From assembly GCF_002240565.1 (NCBI RefSeq), contig NZ_MZMO01000001.1, positions 2,852,001 to 2,916,000 of the forward strand: 64,000 nucleotides of DNA, in the 5' to 3' direction. Under the pieces are notes generated by a model, which did not search any database, was not told where the DNA came from, and saw only the letters and a list, made by a program, of their open reading frames with translations. The stretch's first letter is position 1. Every line of letters starts with the position of its first letter. Of the stretch, positions 8,483-16,613 are shown piece by piece. A program made the position numbers and the translations under genes. This stretch comes from Clavibacter michiganensis subsp. insidiosus (lineage in GTDB: Bacteria; Actinomycetota; Actinomycetes; Actinomycetales; Microbacteriaceae).

Positions 8483-8488
8483 TACGCT
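8483..8488 (+). promoter_or_regulatory. -10 box TACGCT of tetR
   Basis: Six bases before the tetR ATG at 8495 and two bases from the operator palindrome. This predicts a leaderless, autoregulated tetR transcript. Confidence 0.55.
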
Positions 8489-8494
8489 GTTCAC

Positions 8495-9094
8495 ATGGCA
8501 GAGACGACGGGGTCCGCCCGATCCACCGACGAGAAGCAGGACGACGTCCGGCACCGCATCCTCCTCGCCGCGCGCGAGGAGTTCGCCGCCCACGGGCTGG
8601 CGGGCGCGCGCGTCGACCGCATCGCCCGCTCGGGACGCGCGAGCAAGGAGCGGCTGTACGCGCACTTCACCGACAAGGAGTCGCTGTTCCACGCGGTGCT
8701 GAAGCTCAACGGCATCGAGTTCTTCTCCGCCGTGACGCTGGATCCCGCCGACCTCCCCGGCTTCGTCGGCCAGCTCTTCGACCACGCGTACGAGCACCCG
8801 CAGCACCGCCGCATGCTCGCGTGGGCCCGGCTCGACGGCCTGGAGCTCGACGTGCCGCACAGCGCGACGTCGCCGTCGGCCAAGGTGCAGGCGGTCCGCC
8901 GCGGGCAGGAGGAGGGGCACATCGACCCGTCGTGGGATCCGCAGCGCCTCCTCACGATGCTGTTCGCGCTCGCGCAGGCGTGGGTGCAGTCGCCGTACCC
9001 GGCGATGCACCAGGACTCGCCCCGGGCGCGCGCCGCGGACCGGGCGGCCGTCGTGGAGGCGGCCCGGAGGATCATCGCGCCGGCCGGGCGCTGA
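8495..9094 (+). CDS. TetR-family transcriptional repressor
   Basis: A 199-residue regulator. The N-terminal helix-turn-helix spans about residues 20-65 (R-H-R-I-L-L-A-A-R-E-E-F-A-A-H-G through S-K-E-R-L-Y-A-H-F-T-D-K-E-S-L-F), the canonical TetR_N layout. The C-terminal half is an alpha-helical ligand and dimer domain with the TetR_C-type ending A-R-R-I-I-A-P-A. By position it controls the divergent DHA2 exporter through the 24-bp palindrome next to its own start. The inducing ligand is unknown; transported drugs or plant phenolics are possible. Confidence 0.92.
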   Translation: MAETTGSARSTDEKQDDVRHRILLAAREEFAAHGLAGARVDRIARSGRASKERLYAHFTDKESLFHAVLKLNGIEFFSAVTLDPADLPGFVGQLFDHAYEHPQHRRMLAWARLDGLELDVPHSATSPSAKVQAVRRGQEEGHIDPSWDPQRLLTMLFALAQAWVQSPYPAMHQDSPRARAADRAAVVEAARRIIAPAGR

Positions 9095-9173
9095 CGCCGC
9101 CGCTCCCCTGTGCATCCGTCCCGGCATCCTGCGGATTCCCCGGATGAGGGAGACGGCGCCCGGGACCCGCCCG

Positions 9174-9179
9174 TAGCGT
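9174..9179 (+). promoter_or_regulatory. -10 box TAGCGT of a leaderless transcript
   Basis: Six bases before the ATG at 9186. Confidence 0.55.
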
Positions 9180-9185
9180 TGACCC

Positions 9186-9542
9186 ATGTCCGACACCCTG
9201 ACCCGCGAGTACGAGGCGGGCTCCAGCCACGCGCATCCGCTCCGGCGGTTCCTGCGTCGCTGCCGGGCCTGGATCGAGCTGCACCCGAAGGCCCGCTGGC
9301 TGTACCGGATCCTCGTGGGGATGCTCGGCGTCGGCATCGTCCTCGTCGGCGTCGTGCTCATCCCGCTGCCCGGCCCCGGCTGGCTCATCGTCTTCCTCGG
9401 GATCGCCGTGCTCGGCACCGAGTTCCCCGCCGCCCACCGCGTGAACGTGTTCCTCAAGCGCCAGCTGCGCCGCTTCTGGGACGCCTGGCGCCGCTGGCGC
9501 GCCTCCCGAGCCGAGCGCCGCGCGGCCCGCACCACCCGTTGA
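9186..9542 (+). CDS. PGPGW-type small membrane protein (TIGR02611-like)
   Basis: A 118-residue protein with two hydrophobic segments (Y-R-I-L-V-G-M-L-G-V-G-I-V-L-V-G-V-V-L-I and W-L-I-V-F-L-G-I-A-V-L-G-T). They are separated by the diagnostic P-L-P-G-P-G-W turn at about 62-68. The rest is strongly basic, with an Arg-rich C-terminus facing the cytoplasm. This family is widespread in actinobacteria and its function is not established. A hairpin terminator follows at once, so the gene is a single transcription unit. Confidence 0.8.
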   Translation: MSDTLTREYEAGSSHAHPLRRFLRRCRAWIELHPKARWLYRILVGMLGVGIVLVGVVLIPLPGPGWLIVFLGIAVLGTEFPAAHRVNVFLKRQLRRFWDAWRRWRASRAERRAARTTR

Positions 9543-9551
9543 CCGCGGGAC

Positions 9552-9589
9552 GACGAGAGCGGCCGCCCCTCGGGACGGCCGCTCTCGTC
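9552..9589. terminator. hairpin terminator
   Basis: Perfect 14-bp stem (9552-9565 with 9576-9589, GACGAGAGCGGCCG) and 10-base loop, between the convergent PGPGW gene and the old yellow enzyme gene. Confidence 0.75.
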
Positions 9590-9606
9590 ATGTCACCGGG
9601 CGCGGA

Positions 9607-10683
9607 TCAGCTCGCGGCGAGCGCCGGGTAGTCGGTGTACCCCTCGGCGCCGGGGCCGTAGAACGTGGCCGGGTTCGGCTCGTTCGTGGGCGCGCCGGAC
9701 TCCCAGCGCTCGACGAGGTCGGGGTTCGCGATGACCATGCGGCCCACGGCCACGACGTCGGCCGTGCCCTCGTCGACGAGCTGGACGGCCTCGTCGTACT
9801 CGGTCTGCACGCCGAAGCCGCTGTTGATCATGAGCGGGCCGCCGAACGTCTTCCGGAGGCCCTGCACGAGCTCGCCCGCGGGCTCCGCGTGCAGGATGCT
9901 CACGTACGCGAGGCCGAGCGGCGCGATGCCGGACAGCAGCGCCTCGTAGGTGGCGCGCGTCTCGTCGGCGTCCTCCTCGAGCACGTCCTGGATGTTGTGC
10001 GACGGCGAGATGCGGATGCCGACGCGCTCGGCGCCGATCTCGCGGGAGACCGCGTGCGCCACGTCGATGCCGAGCTTCGCGCGGTTCTCGGGCGATCCGC
10101 CGTAGGCGTCGGTGCGCACGTTCGAGACGGGCGAGAGGAACTCGTGCAGCAGGTAGCCGTTGGCCGAGTGGATCTCGACGCCGTCGAACCCGGCGTCGAC
10201 CGCGTTGCGCGCCGCGACCGTCAGCTCGTCGACGATGAGCGGGACCTCGTCGGTCTCGGGCTCGCTCGGCACGGGGTACGGCTTCTTGCCGGTGGGCACG
10301 TGCACCTCGCCCTGGATCGCGATGGCGCTCGGCGCGAGCAGCGGCAGGCCGCCCGTGATGTCCTCGTGCGAGACGCGGCCGCCGTGCATGAGCTGCATGA
10401 CGATGCGGCCGTCGGCCTCGTGCACGGCGTCGGTGACGCGGCGCCAGCCGGCGATCTGCTCGTCCGTCACGATGCCGGGCTGGCCCGGGTACGCCTTGCT
10501 GCGCTCGCTGGTGAACACGCCCTCGGTGACGATGAGGCCGGTGGACGCGCGCTGGCGGTAGTGCTCGACGATCAGGTCGCCGGGGACGCCGTGCTCGTCG
10601 GCGCGCATGCGGGTCAGGGGCGCCATGGCGACGCGGTTGGGGAGCTCAAGGGCGCCGAGGGCGACGGGGGAGAACAGCTTCAC
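9607..10683 (-). CDS. old yellow enzyme family alkene reductase
   Basis: A 358-residue FMN-dependent NADPH oxidoreductase. It opens with L-F-S-P-V-A-L-G-A-L-E-L-P-N-R-V-A-M-A-P-L-T-R-M-R-A; the Thr that tunes FMN is in P-L-T. H-S-A-N-G-Y-L-L-H-E-F-L follows the substrate strand, and Y-G-G-S-P-E-N-R-A is the standard FMN/phosphate segment. The pair binding the substrate carbonyl is usually His-His or His-Asn; here H-S-A-N supplies His and Asn. The expected role is reduction of activated C=C bonds or nitro compounds. The GTG start at 10683 has GAAGGA upstream. Confidence 0.92.
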   Translation of the reverse strand: MKLFSPVALGALELPNRVAMAPLTRMRADEHGVPGDLIVEHYRQRASTGLIVTEGVFTSERSKAYPGQPGIVTDEQIAGWRRVTDAVHEADGRIVMQLMHGGRVSHEDITGGLPLLAPSAIAIQGEVHVPTGKKPYPVPSEPETDEVPLIVDELTVAARNAVDAGFDGVEIHSANGYLLHEFLSPVSNVRTDAYGGSPENRAKLGIDVAHAVSREIGAERVGIRISPSHNIQDVLEEDADETRATYEALLSGIAPLGLAYVSILHAEPAGELVQGLRKTFGGPLMINSGFGVQTEYDEAVQLVDEGTADVVAVGRMVIANPDLVERWESGAPTNEPNPATFYGPGAEGYTDYPALAAS

Positions 10684-10871
10684 GTGGTGGATCCTTCGTC
10701 TCGCGGGTGGCCAGCGCGCACCGCGACGGATCGCGTCGGGAGGGCGGCGGGGCCAGCGGCCCCAGCGGACCGCCCTGGCACGAACCCGGCCGACCGGAGG
10801 GCCATTCCTCGGGGCGCGCTTCTCCCAGGCGCTCGTCAGGCTGCCCGCCCGCCGGGCGCGCCGCGATCCGC

Positions 10872-11681
10872 TCAGTACGACGCGGGAGCCTCGGTGCGGC
10901 GCGCGAGCACGACGTCGTCGGCGGCCAGGTCGTGCCAGCCGCGGAGCAGGTGCCGCGGGTCCCAGCCGACGGACGCGTACGGCAGCCAGATGGTGAACAG
11001 CCAGCCGAGGGCGAACGCGTTCTGCACCACGCCGCGCAGGAGCGCCCGGCCGAAGCCGAGCATGCCGGGCTCCGAGAAGCGCTGGACGCGGATCCCGACC
11101 ATGGCCTTGCCCGGCGTCGAACCCTTCCAGCCGAGCCACCAGGTGGCGATGAGGAGGTACGCGAGCAGGCTGATGAAGAGGCCCAGCACGGCACCGCCGA
11201 AGTAGGTGTCCATGACATCCTCGGCCGCCTGGCCGAACAGCTGCTGGTCGTAGATGCACTGCCGGGCGATGCCCTGCAGCGGGACGATGAAGGCGCCCGC
11301 GGAGACCCCGCCGACGAGGCCGAAGACCACTTGGTCGAGGATCCGCCCGGCCGCGCGCCGCCCCACGCCGGCGAGCCGCCAGCCCGGGTCGATGTGCTCC
11401 GGGAGGGGGCGCATCGCGTGCGGGACGAGGACCATGCCGGAGCCCGGCGGCGGGACCGCGCCCGGGTGCATGGCCGGGTAGGGACCGACGGGGTACGGGC
11501 CGCCGGGGTACGCGGCGCCGGGGAAGGACCCGGCCGGGTACGCGGGTTCCGGATGCCCGTCGTCGGTCGCGGGGGACGCGGGCCCGTACGCCGTCGCGTC
11601 CTGCGGATCCGCCGCCCCGCCCTGCTCCCGCGGCCGCCCCTGCCCTGCGTCCGGCCGCCCGTCGTCGTGCGCGTCGCTCAT
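10872..11681 (-). CDS. RDD family membrane protein
   Basis: A 269-residue protein. The first 90 residues are low-complexity, rich in Pro, Gly, Ala and Tyr, with repeated P-A-Y-P/P-Y-P units, presumably cytoplasmic. The RDD domain begins near 105 with G-R-R-A-A-G-R-I-L-D-Q-V-V-F-G (Arg then Asp in TM1). It continues through about three further membrane segments with the family motif W-K-G-S-T-P-G-K-A-M-V-G-I. RDD proteins are proposed to move ions or small solutes, but this one is uncharacterised. GGGGAGA serves as ribosome site. Confidence 0.85.
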   Translation of the reverse strand: MSDAHDDGRPDAGQGRPREQGGAADPQDATAYGPASPATDDGHPEPAYPAGSFPGAAYPGGPYPVGPYPAMHPGAVPPPGSGMVLVPHAMRPLPEHIDPGWRLAGVGRRAAGRILDQVVFGLVGGVSAGAFIVPLQGIARQCIYDQQLFGQAAEDVMDTYFGGAVLGLFISLLAYLLIATWWLGWKGSTPGKAMVGIRVQRFSEPGMLGFGRALLRGVVQNAFALGWLFTIWLPYASVGWDPRHLLRGWHDLAADDVVLARRTEAPASY

Positions 11682-11752
11682 CGCGTCTCCCCTGCTCGTC
11701 GCGCCCCGCGGCGCGGATCCAGAGTATCCAGCAGGTGGGGAAACGGCAGCGA

Positions 11753-11788
11753 GGAGGGCCCGGCACCCTCGCGGATGCCGGGCCCTCC
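11753..11788. terminator. hairpin terminator
   Basis: Perfect 13-bp stem GGAGGGCCCGGCA (11753-11765) with 11776-11788, loop of 10. It ends the two-gene SRPBCC transcript on the minus strand. Confidence 0.7.
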
Positions 11789-11820
11789 CGGTCGTGCTGG
11801 TCGTGCAGATGACGCTCGCG

Positions 11821-12057
11821 TCAGCCCTGGATCTCCCCGCGGGAGACGGCCTCGGCGTACTTGCGGAGGTCCGGTCCCGGCTCGAAGTCGATGAACCGGT
11901 CCTTCAGCTGCTCGAACAGGCGCTGGTACACGGTCTCCCAGTCCTCGCCCTCGAGCTCCTTCGCCGCGGTGAGCACGGCCTCCTGGAGCACGCGGTCGCT
12001 GTCCGTGAGGATCTTGTCGCGCGCCTCCTGGTTCCAGACGATCTCGGAGGTGTCCAT
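11821..12057 (-). CDS. small acidic protein of unknown function
   Basis: A 78-residue, probably helical cytoplasmic protein (M-D-T-S-E-I-V-W-N-Q-E-A-R-D, later E-D-W-E-T-V-Y-Q-R-L-F-E-Q-L). No signal peptide, membrane segment or known motif is visible. It starts two bases after the stop of the SRPBCC gene, so the two are almost certainly co-translated. The pairing is the only clue to function; it may be an accessory of the lipid-binding-fold protein. Confidence 0.75.
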   Translation of the reverse strand: MDTSEIVWNQEARDKILTDSDRVLQEAVLTAAKELEGEDWETVYQRLFEQLKDRFIDFEPGPDLRKYAEAVSRGEIQG

Positions 12058-12059
12058 GA

Positions 12060-12515
12060 TCAGGCCTGGACGTCCCCGCGCCAGGCGCCGTCCTCGGAGC
12101 CGCGCTTCTCGATGAACTCCTTGAAGTTCTTGAGGTCGGCCTTGATGACGTGGTCGTCGACGCCGATCGCGGCGCCGACCTTCTCGACGAGGCCCTTGGC
12201 CTCCCAGTCCAGCTGGACGGTGACGCGGGTCTCGGTGTCGCTGAGCTTGTGGAACGTGACGACACCGGCGTGGTCCTCGTCGCCCCCCGTGGAGTTCCAG
12301 GCGACGCGCTCGTCGGGGTGCTGCTCGGTGATGTTGGCCTCGAAGGTGCGCTCGATGCCGCCGATCTTGACCTTCCACTCGGTGAGCGTGTCGGTGACCT
12401 GCGTGATCGACTCCACGTAGCTGAGGAAGTTCGGGAACGACTCGAACTGGGTCCACTGGTTGTAGGCGGTGCTGACGGGGACGTTGACGTCGACGGTCTC
12501 GATTACTCGGGGCAT
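12060..12515 (-). CDS. SRPBCC-fold (polyketide cyclase/dehydrase-like) protein
   Basis: A 151-residue START/Bet v1-like protein. The opening M-P-R-V-I-E-T-V-D-V-N-V-P-V-S-T-A-Y-N-Q-W-T-Q-F-E-S-F-P-N-F is the characteristic first strand and helix, with the pocket following. The late T-R-V-T-V-Q-L-D-W-E strand and amphipathic C-terminal helix (L-K-N-F-K-E-F-I-E-K-R-G) complete the fold. The family binds lipids or polyketides, and the ligand here is unknown. It has a strong GAGGAGAA ribosome site and heads a two-gene operon with the small acidic protein. Confidence 0.85.
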   Translation of the reverse strand: MPRVIETVDVNVPVSTAYNQWTQFESFPNFLSYVESITQVTDTLTEWKVKIGGIERTFEANITEQHPDERVAWNSTGGDEDHAGVVTFHKLSDTETRVTVQLDWEAKGLVEKVGAAIGVDDHVIKADLKNFKEFIEKRGSEDGAWRGDVQA

Positions 12516-12678
12516 TGCTTCTCCTCGTTCGGATTCGGTGCGTGGGGTCGGATATTCGTGCGATCCGGGAGCCCGGGCGCCGATGTGGACACCGGCGCGG
12601 GCACGTCTCCGACGCTACGCCCGGGCCCCGCCGGGTATCCGGCACCCGAGGAATGCACAGGGAACGGTCAACCTCGGG

Positions 12679-13413
12679 TCACGCCTCGACGGCGCGGGAG
12701 GGGCCGAGCATCCGGTGGACGAAGGCGCGCGACCAGGACGCGTAGACCCGGGAGGCCTGCGCGGCGTCCGGTTCGCCCAGGTCCATGACGCTCTCGCCGG
12801 GGAACGGGACGGCGTCAACCTCGGGGCGGGACGCGACGATCTCGGCCGTGATCCGGTTGAGCAGCCGCGCGTGCCGGGCGGCGATCGCGCGCCAGGCCAC
12901 GGGGATCCCGACGCTCTCGTTCAGCGGCGGGACCTCGGGGATGAGCACGCGCGCGCCCTCCGGCAGCCCCCGCGTCAGGTCCTCGATGGCCGCGCACAGC
13001 AGCCTCCGCCACACGCGCTGCGGCGTGAGGCGGATGCTGTCGCCCACGCCCACCATCAGGAGCACCACGTCGATGCCCTCGAGGAGCGCCCGGTCGCGGA
13101 CCGTGCCCGAGGCGGTGTGGATCGTGAGGTCGGAGAAGGGGCGCGTGGCCCACTCCACGCCGCGGCCCGTGCGACGGGCCAGCTGGCGGGAGAAGTGGCC
13201 GGCCATGCCGAGCTCGTGCGAGAGGACGCCCATGCCGACGGCCGTCGCCTCCCCGATGACGAGCACGCGCTGCGGGAAGTCGCCCGGCACGACGCCGGAC
13301 GCCGCGTCGCGCGGGAAGACCATGCCCTGGAGGCCGGTGCGCAGGGCCACGTACTGCACGAAGATCGCCGGCCGGGCCACGGCCTGCGCGAACCGCCTGA
13401 CGCGTCCCGTCAT
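12679..13413 (-). CDS. SGNH-hydrolase-fold protein lacking catalytic residues
   Basis: A 244-residue protein with the alpha/beta order of actinobacterial SGNH/GDSL proteins. Block I reads V-L-V-I-G-E-A-T-A-V-G-M-G where active relatives have G-D/E-S. Block III reads M-V-G-V-G-D-S where G-x-N-D is expected. The C-terminal D-x-x-H region reads D-L-G-E-P-D-A. Nucleophile Ser, oxyanion Asn and catalytic His all appear to be missing, so hydrolase activity is doubtful. The N-terminus is basic and has a short hydrophobic stretch. It lies 37 bases downstream of the M23 peptidase gene and may be cotranscribed with it, suggesting a cell-envelope role. Confidence 0.7.
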   Translation of the reverse strand: MTGRVRRFAQAVARPAIFVQYVALRTGLQGMVFPRDAASGVVPGDFPQRVLVIGEATAVGMGVLSHELGMAGHFSRQLARRTGRGVEWATRPFSDLTIHTASGTVRDRALLEGIDVVLLMVGVGDSIRLTPQRVWRRLLCAAIEDLTRGLPEGARVLIPEVPPLNESVGIPVAWRAIAARHARLLNRITAEIVASRPEVDAVPFPGESVMDLGEPDAAQASRVYASWSRAFVHRMLGPSRAVEA

Positions 13414-13450
13414 GCGTCGCACCCCCCGGACATCGACGCGCTCAGCGGGG

Positions 13451-14710
13451 TCAGACGCCGCGGTTGCGGAGGAAGGGCATGGGCGAGGTGGCGACGCCGC
13501 CCTGCCGGATCTCGAAGTGGAGGTGGCAGCCGGTGCTGTACCCCGCATTGCCGACCGCGCCGATCTGCTGGCCCGCCTGCACGCTCTGGCCGGTGCGGAC
13601 CATCACGCCGGAGGAGTACAGGTGCCCGTAGACGCTCGTGACGCCGCCGCCGTGGTTCAGCGTGATCGCGTTGCCGAAGCCGCTCGACGCCCCGGCGAAC
13701 TGCACGGTGCCGGACGCGGTCGCGTAGATCGGGGTGCCGCAGCCGGCGCCGAAGTCGTCGCCCGCGTGCAGGCGCCAGACCTTCGCGATGGGGTGGAGGC
13801 GCATTCCGTAGGACTGGTACGAGCCGTAGCTGCGGATGGGCATGGTCCAGCCGGATGCGGACGGCTGGCCGCCCGACGACGGCGGGCGCGGCGCGTTGGC
13901 CGGCGGACGCGCCGCGGCGTTCGCGGCGGCGGCAGCGGCTGCGGCCGCCGCGCGGGCGTCGGCCTGGCGGCGGGCCTCGGCGGCCGCGGCCTCCTGGCGC
14001 TTCCGCTCGCCGATCGCGAAGCCCTCCTCGACGGAGATGCGGGAGTCGCGGAGCGTGGTGAGCTGCGCCTGGAGCTCCGAGCTCCGGGCCTCCTGCTCGG
14101 CGAGGGCCTGATCCGCGCGGGCCTGCGCCGCGGACGCCTCCTGCAGCTTGGCCTCGGCGTCGGCGGCCAGTGCGGCGAGCGCCTCCTTCGCGACGGAGGC
14201 CTGCTTGCCGAGCGACGCGGCCGTGCGGGCCGAGGTGACGGCGGCGGTGAACGCGGTGTCCTGGCGGTCGGCGAGCTTGGTCGCGGTGCCCATGCGGGCG
14301 AGGAGGGCGTCGGCGTCCTCGCCGCCGCTCGTGAAGAGGCGGAGCGAGACGTCGCCGCCGCCTCCGCTGCGGGCGAGCTGGGCGACGAGCTGGCCGACCT
14401 GGCGCTTCGCCTCGTCGGCGTCGGCCTGGGCCCGGGCGGCCTTGGACTCGAGGGCCTCGAGCTCACCGGTCGCCTCGTCGAGCGCGTCCACCGCGGCGGC
14501 GTGCTCGTCGGCGCGCTGGAGCGCGAGGGCGGTGGCGGCCTCGACCTCGGCGGAGAGGCCGGAGATGAGGGAGGTGATGCGCGTGACCTGGTCGGCGGTG
14601 GCCTGCTCGCTCGAGCGCGCGGCCTGCACCTCCGACCAGGTGGGGTACTCCTCCGCGGCCTGCGCGGACGGCACGCCGAGGCCGAGCAGGAGGCCGGATG
14701 CGGCGAGCAC
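13451..14710 (-). CDS. secreted M23 family peptidoglycan endopeptidase
   Basis: A 419-residue LytM/NlpD-type zinc peptidase that cuts peptide cross-links in the cell wall. It shows a signal peptide ending A-Q-A near residue 18 and two long coiled-coil segments (about 25-240, Ala/Glu/Gln-rich). An Ala- and Pro-rich linker follows, then the M23 domain from about 290. Zinc ligands are in L-H-A-G-D-D-F (about 315) and H-L-H-F-E (about 395). The start is doubtful: the GTG at 14710 gives a signal peptide with no positive charge. The Arg-rich n-region is encoded upstream in the same frame, beginning at an ATC codon at 14789-14791 preceded by GAGG. Confidence 0.92.
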   Translation of the reverse strand: MLAASGLLLGLGVPSAQAAEEYPTWSEVQAARSSEQATADQVTRITSLISGLSAEVEAATALALQRADEHAAAVDALDEATGELEALESKAARAQADADEAKRQVGQLVAQLARSGGGGDVSLRLFTSGGEDADALLARMGTATKLADRQDTAFTAAVTSARTAASLGKQASVAKEALAALAADAEAKLQEASAAQARADQALAEQEARSSELQAQLTTLRDSRISVEEGFAIGERKRQEAAAAEARRQADARAAAAAAAAAANAAARPPANAPRPPSSGGQPSASGWTMPIRSYGSYQSYGMRLHPIAKVWRLHAGDDFGAGCGTPIYATASGTVQFAGASSGFGNAITLNHGGGVTSVYGHLYSSGVMVRTGQSVQAGQQIGAVGNAGYSTGCHLHFEIRQGGVATSPMPFLRNRGV

Positions 14711-14970
14711 GGCGGCCAGTCGGACGCGCGGCGCGGTCGCGTTCCGCGGGCGCCGGACGGCGGGGCGGGAGGTGCGTGCGGAGCGGGAGATGGCGGGCCT
14801 CGTCGAGGTCGGTGGAGAGCGGACCTTTCGACGGTAACCGAAATACGCGCGGACAACACCATTCCCTTCTATTTCCGCAGATGAGGAGATCCGCTGGACG
14901 ATGATGGACCGGCACCAAGCCGACCGTAGGATCGGGCGACAGGACGACCGGCGTCCGGTCGGGAGCGCGC

Positions 14971-16206
14971 ATGACGGCCATCGAGGCGCCCGGAGGTCGG
15001 GCGCAGGCGCGCGGAGCCGGGATCGTCACCGCCGTCGTCGGGTTCGCCGGCACGTCGGCCGTCGTGCTCACCGGCCTCACCGCGGTGGGGGCGTCCCCGT
15101 CCCAGGCCGCATCCGGGCTGCTCGCGCTCTGCGTCACGCAGGGCCTCGGCACCGTGCTCCTCGCGCACCGCTTCCGCCGGCCGATCACGCTTGCCTGGTC
15201 GACGCCCGGGGCGGCGCTGCTCATCGGATCGGGTGCCGTCGAGGGCGGCTGGGCCGCGGCGGTCGGCGCCTTCCTCGTGTGCGGGATCCTCGTGCTCGCG
15301 ACCGCGCTCTGGCCGCTGCTCGGCCGGCTCGTGCGCCTCATCCCCGCGAGCGTGGCCGCGGCGATGCTCGCGGGCGTGCTCCTCCCCCTCTGCGTCGCGA
15401 CCGTGACGGGCGCGGTCGCCACGCCGCTCGTCGTGCTGCCCGTGGTCCTCGCGTGGCTCGCCGCCGCCCGCTTCGCCCCGCGCTGGGCGGCCCCGACCGC
15501 GCTGGCCGCCGCGCTCGCGGTGGTCGGGTTCACGCTCGCGGTCGCGGGGCCGGCACCCGGATCGTCGCTCGACCTCGCGCACCTCGTGCCGCGCATCGAG
15601 CTGACGGCGCCCGTCTTCACCGTCGCGGCGGCCGTGGCGCTCGGGGTCCCGCTGTTCGTCGTGACCATGGCGTCGCAGAACCTGCCGGGCGTCGCGGTGC
15701 TCGCGAGCTTCGGCTACGAGACGCCATGGCGGGCCGCGATGACGACGACCGCGGCGGCCACGCTCGTGAGCGCCCCGTTCGGCGGGCACGCCGTGAACCT
15801 CGCGGCGCTGTCGGCCGCGCTCTCCGCGGCGCCCTCGGCGCATCCGGATCCCGACGAGCGCTGGCGCGCGGCGAGCACGGCCGGGTGGACCAACCTCGTG
15901 CTCGGGCTGGCGTCGGCGGCGCTCGCGGCCGTGATCGTGGCGGGTCCGGCCGGCGTCGTCGCGGCCGCTGCCGGGCTCGCGCTCGCGCCGTCGCTCGCGT
16001 CGAGCCTGGCGTCCGCGATGCGGGAGCCGGGGGCGCACCTGCCCGCGATCGCGACGTTCGTGGTGGCGGCCTCCGGGATCACGGTCGGCGGCCTGGGCGC
16101 CGCGTTCTGCGCGCTCGTCGTCGGCGTGCTCGTGCACCTCGCGCTCCGGACGCGCGCGACCCCGCGTGACAGACTCGATCGACACGAGGAGCGCGACGCC
16201 GCATGA
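14971..16206 (+). CDS. BenE-family benzoate/H+ symporter-like transporter
   Basis: A 411-residue membrane protein with about 12 hydrophobic segments and very high Ala/Val/Leu content. The T-L-A-W-S-T-P-G-A-A-L-L-I half-helix near 75 and the G-G-H-A-V-N-L-A-A-L motif near 270 are the conserved substrate-site segments of the BenE branch of the APC superfamily. It probably imports benzoate or a related aromatic acid with protons; the substrate is unproven. It overlaps the next gene by ATGA. No aromatic catabolic genes are nearby. Confidence 0.85.
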   Translation: MTAIEAPGGRAQARGAGIVTAVVGFAGTSAVVLTGLTAVGASPSQAASGLLALCVTQGLGTVLLAHRFRRPITLAWSTPGAALLIGSGAVEGGWAAAVGAFLVCGILVLATALWPLLGRLVRLIPASVAAAMLAGVLLPLCVATVTGAVATPLVVLPVVLAWLAAARFAPRWAAPTALAAALAVVGFTLAVAGPAPGSSLDLAHLVPRIELTAPVFTVAAAVALGVPLFVVTMASQNLPGVAVLASFGYETPWRAAMTTTAAATLVSAPFGGHAVNLAALSAALSAAPSAHPDPDERWRAASTAGWTNLVLGLASAALAAVIVAGPAGVVAAAAGLALAPSLASSLASAMREPGAHLPAIATFVVAASGITVGGLGAAFCALVVGVLVHLALRTRATPRDRLDRHEERDAA

Positions 16207-16613
16207 GCCACGACACCACCCCCGCATCGACGGGAGCCGACGCCGCCGTCGCGCCCCGCGACCCCGAGCTGCAGAGCACGACCTGGACGCTGGTGCTCGC
16301 CCTGAGCGCCGAGCAGGTGTCGGGCGACGGCACGAGGTCCGCCCGCCTCGCCGAGGCGCAGGCCGCGTTCGAGCGCCTGCTGCCCGCCGACCACGTCGTC
16401 GTGCGCTGGACCCGCGAGGTCGGCCGCATGATGACCGAGGAGGCGCGCCTCTGGACCCGGTGGGAGCTGTTCACGCCCACGGTCGCGACGCCGCTGAAGC
16501 TGTGGTCGGAGGGGTACGTCGACGAGACGTGGTTCGCCGAGCGGCTCGAGGACGACCCGTTCGTGCCCGTCGTGATGAAGGCGCCCGAGGGCCAGGCGGG
16601 GGTCGGCTCATGA
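16203..16613 (+). CDS. unrecognised cytoplasmic protein
   Basis: A 136-residue protein of no family I recognise. It is rich in Glu, Ala and Trp, with a helical core (T-R-S-A-R-L-A-E-A-Q-A-A-F-E-R-L-L) and a Trp-rich central part (W-T-R-W-E-L-F, L-K-L-W-S-E-G-Y). No signal peptide or membrane segment is visible. It overlaps the transporter upstream and the epimerase-like gene downstream by four bases each (ATGA), so three proteins are made from one coupled message. Confidence 0.7.
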   Translation: MSHDTTPASTGADAAVAPRDPELQSTTWTLVLALSAEQVSGDGTRSARLAEAQAAFERLLPADHVVVRWTREVGRMMTEEARLWTRWELFTPTVATPLKLWSEGYVDETWFAERLEDDPFVPVVMKAPEGQAGVGS

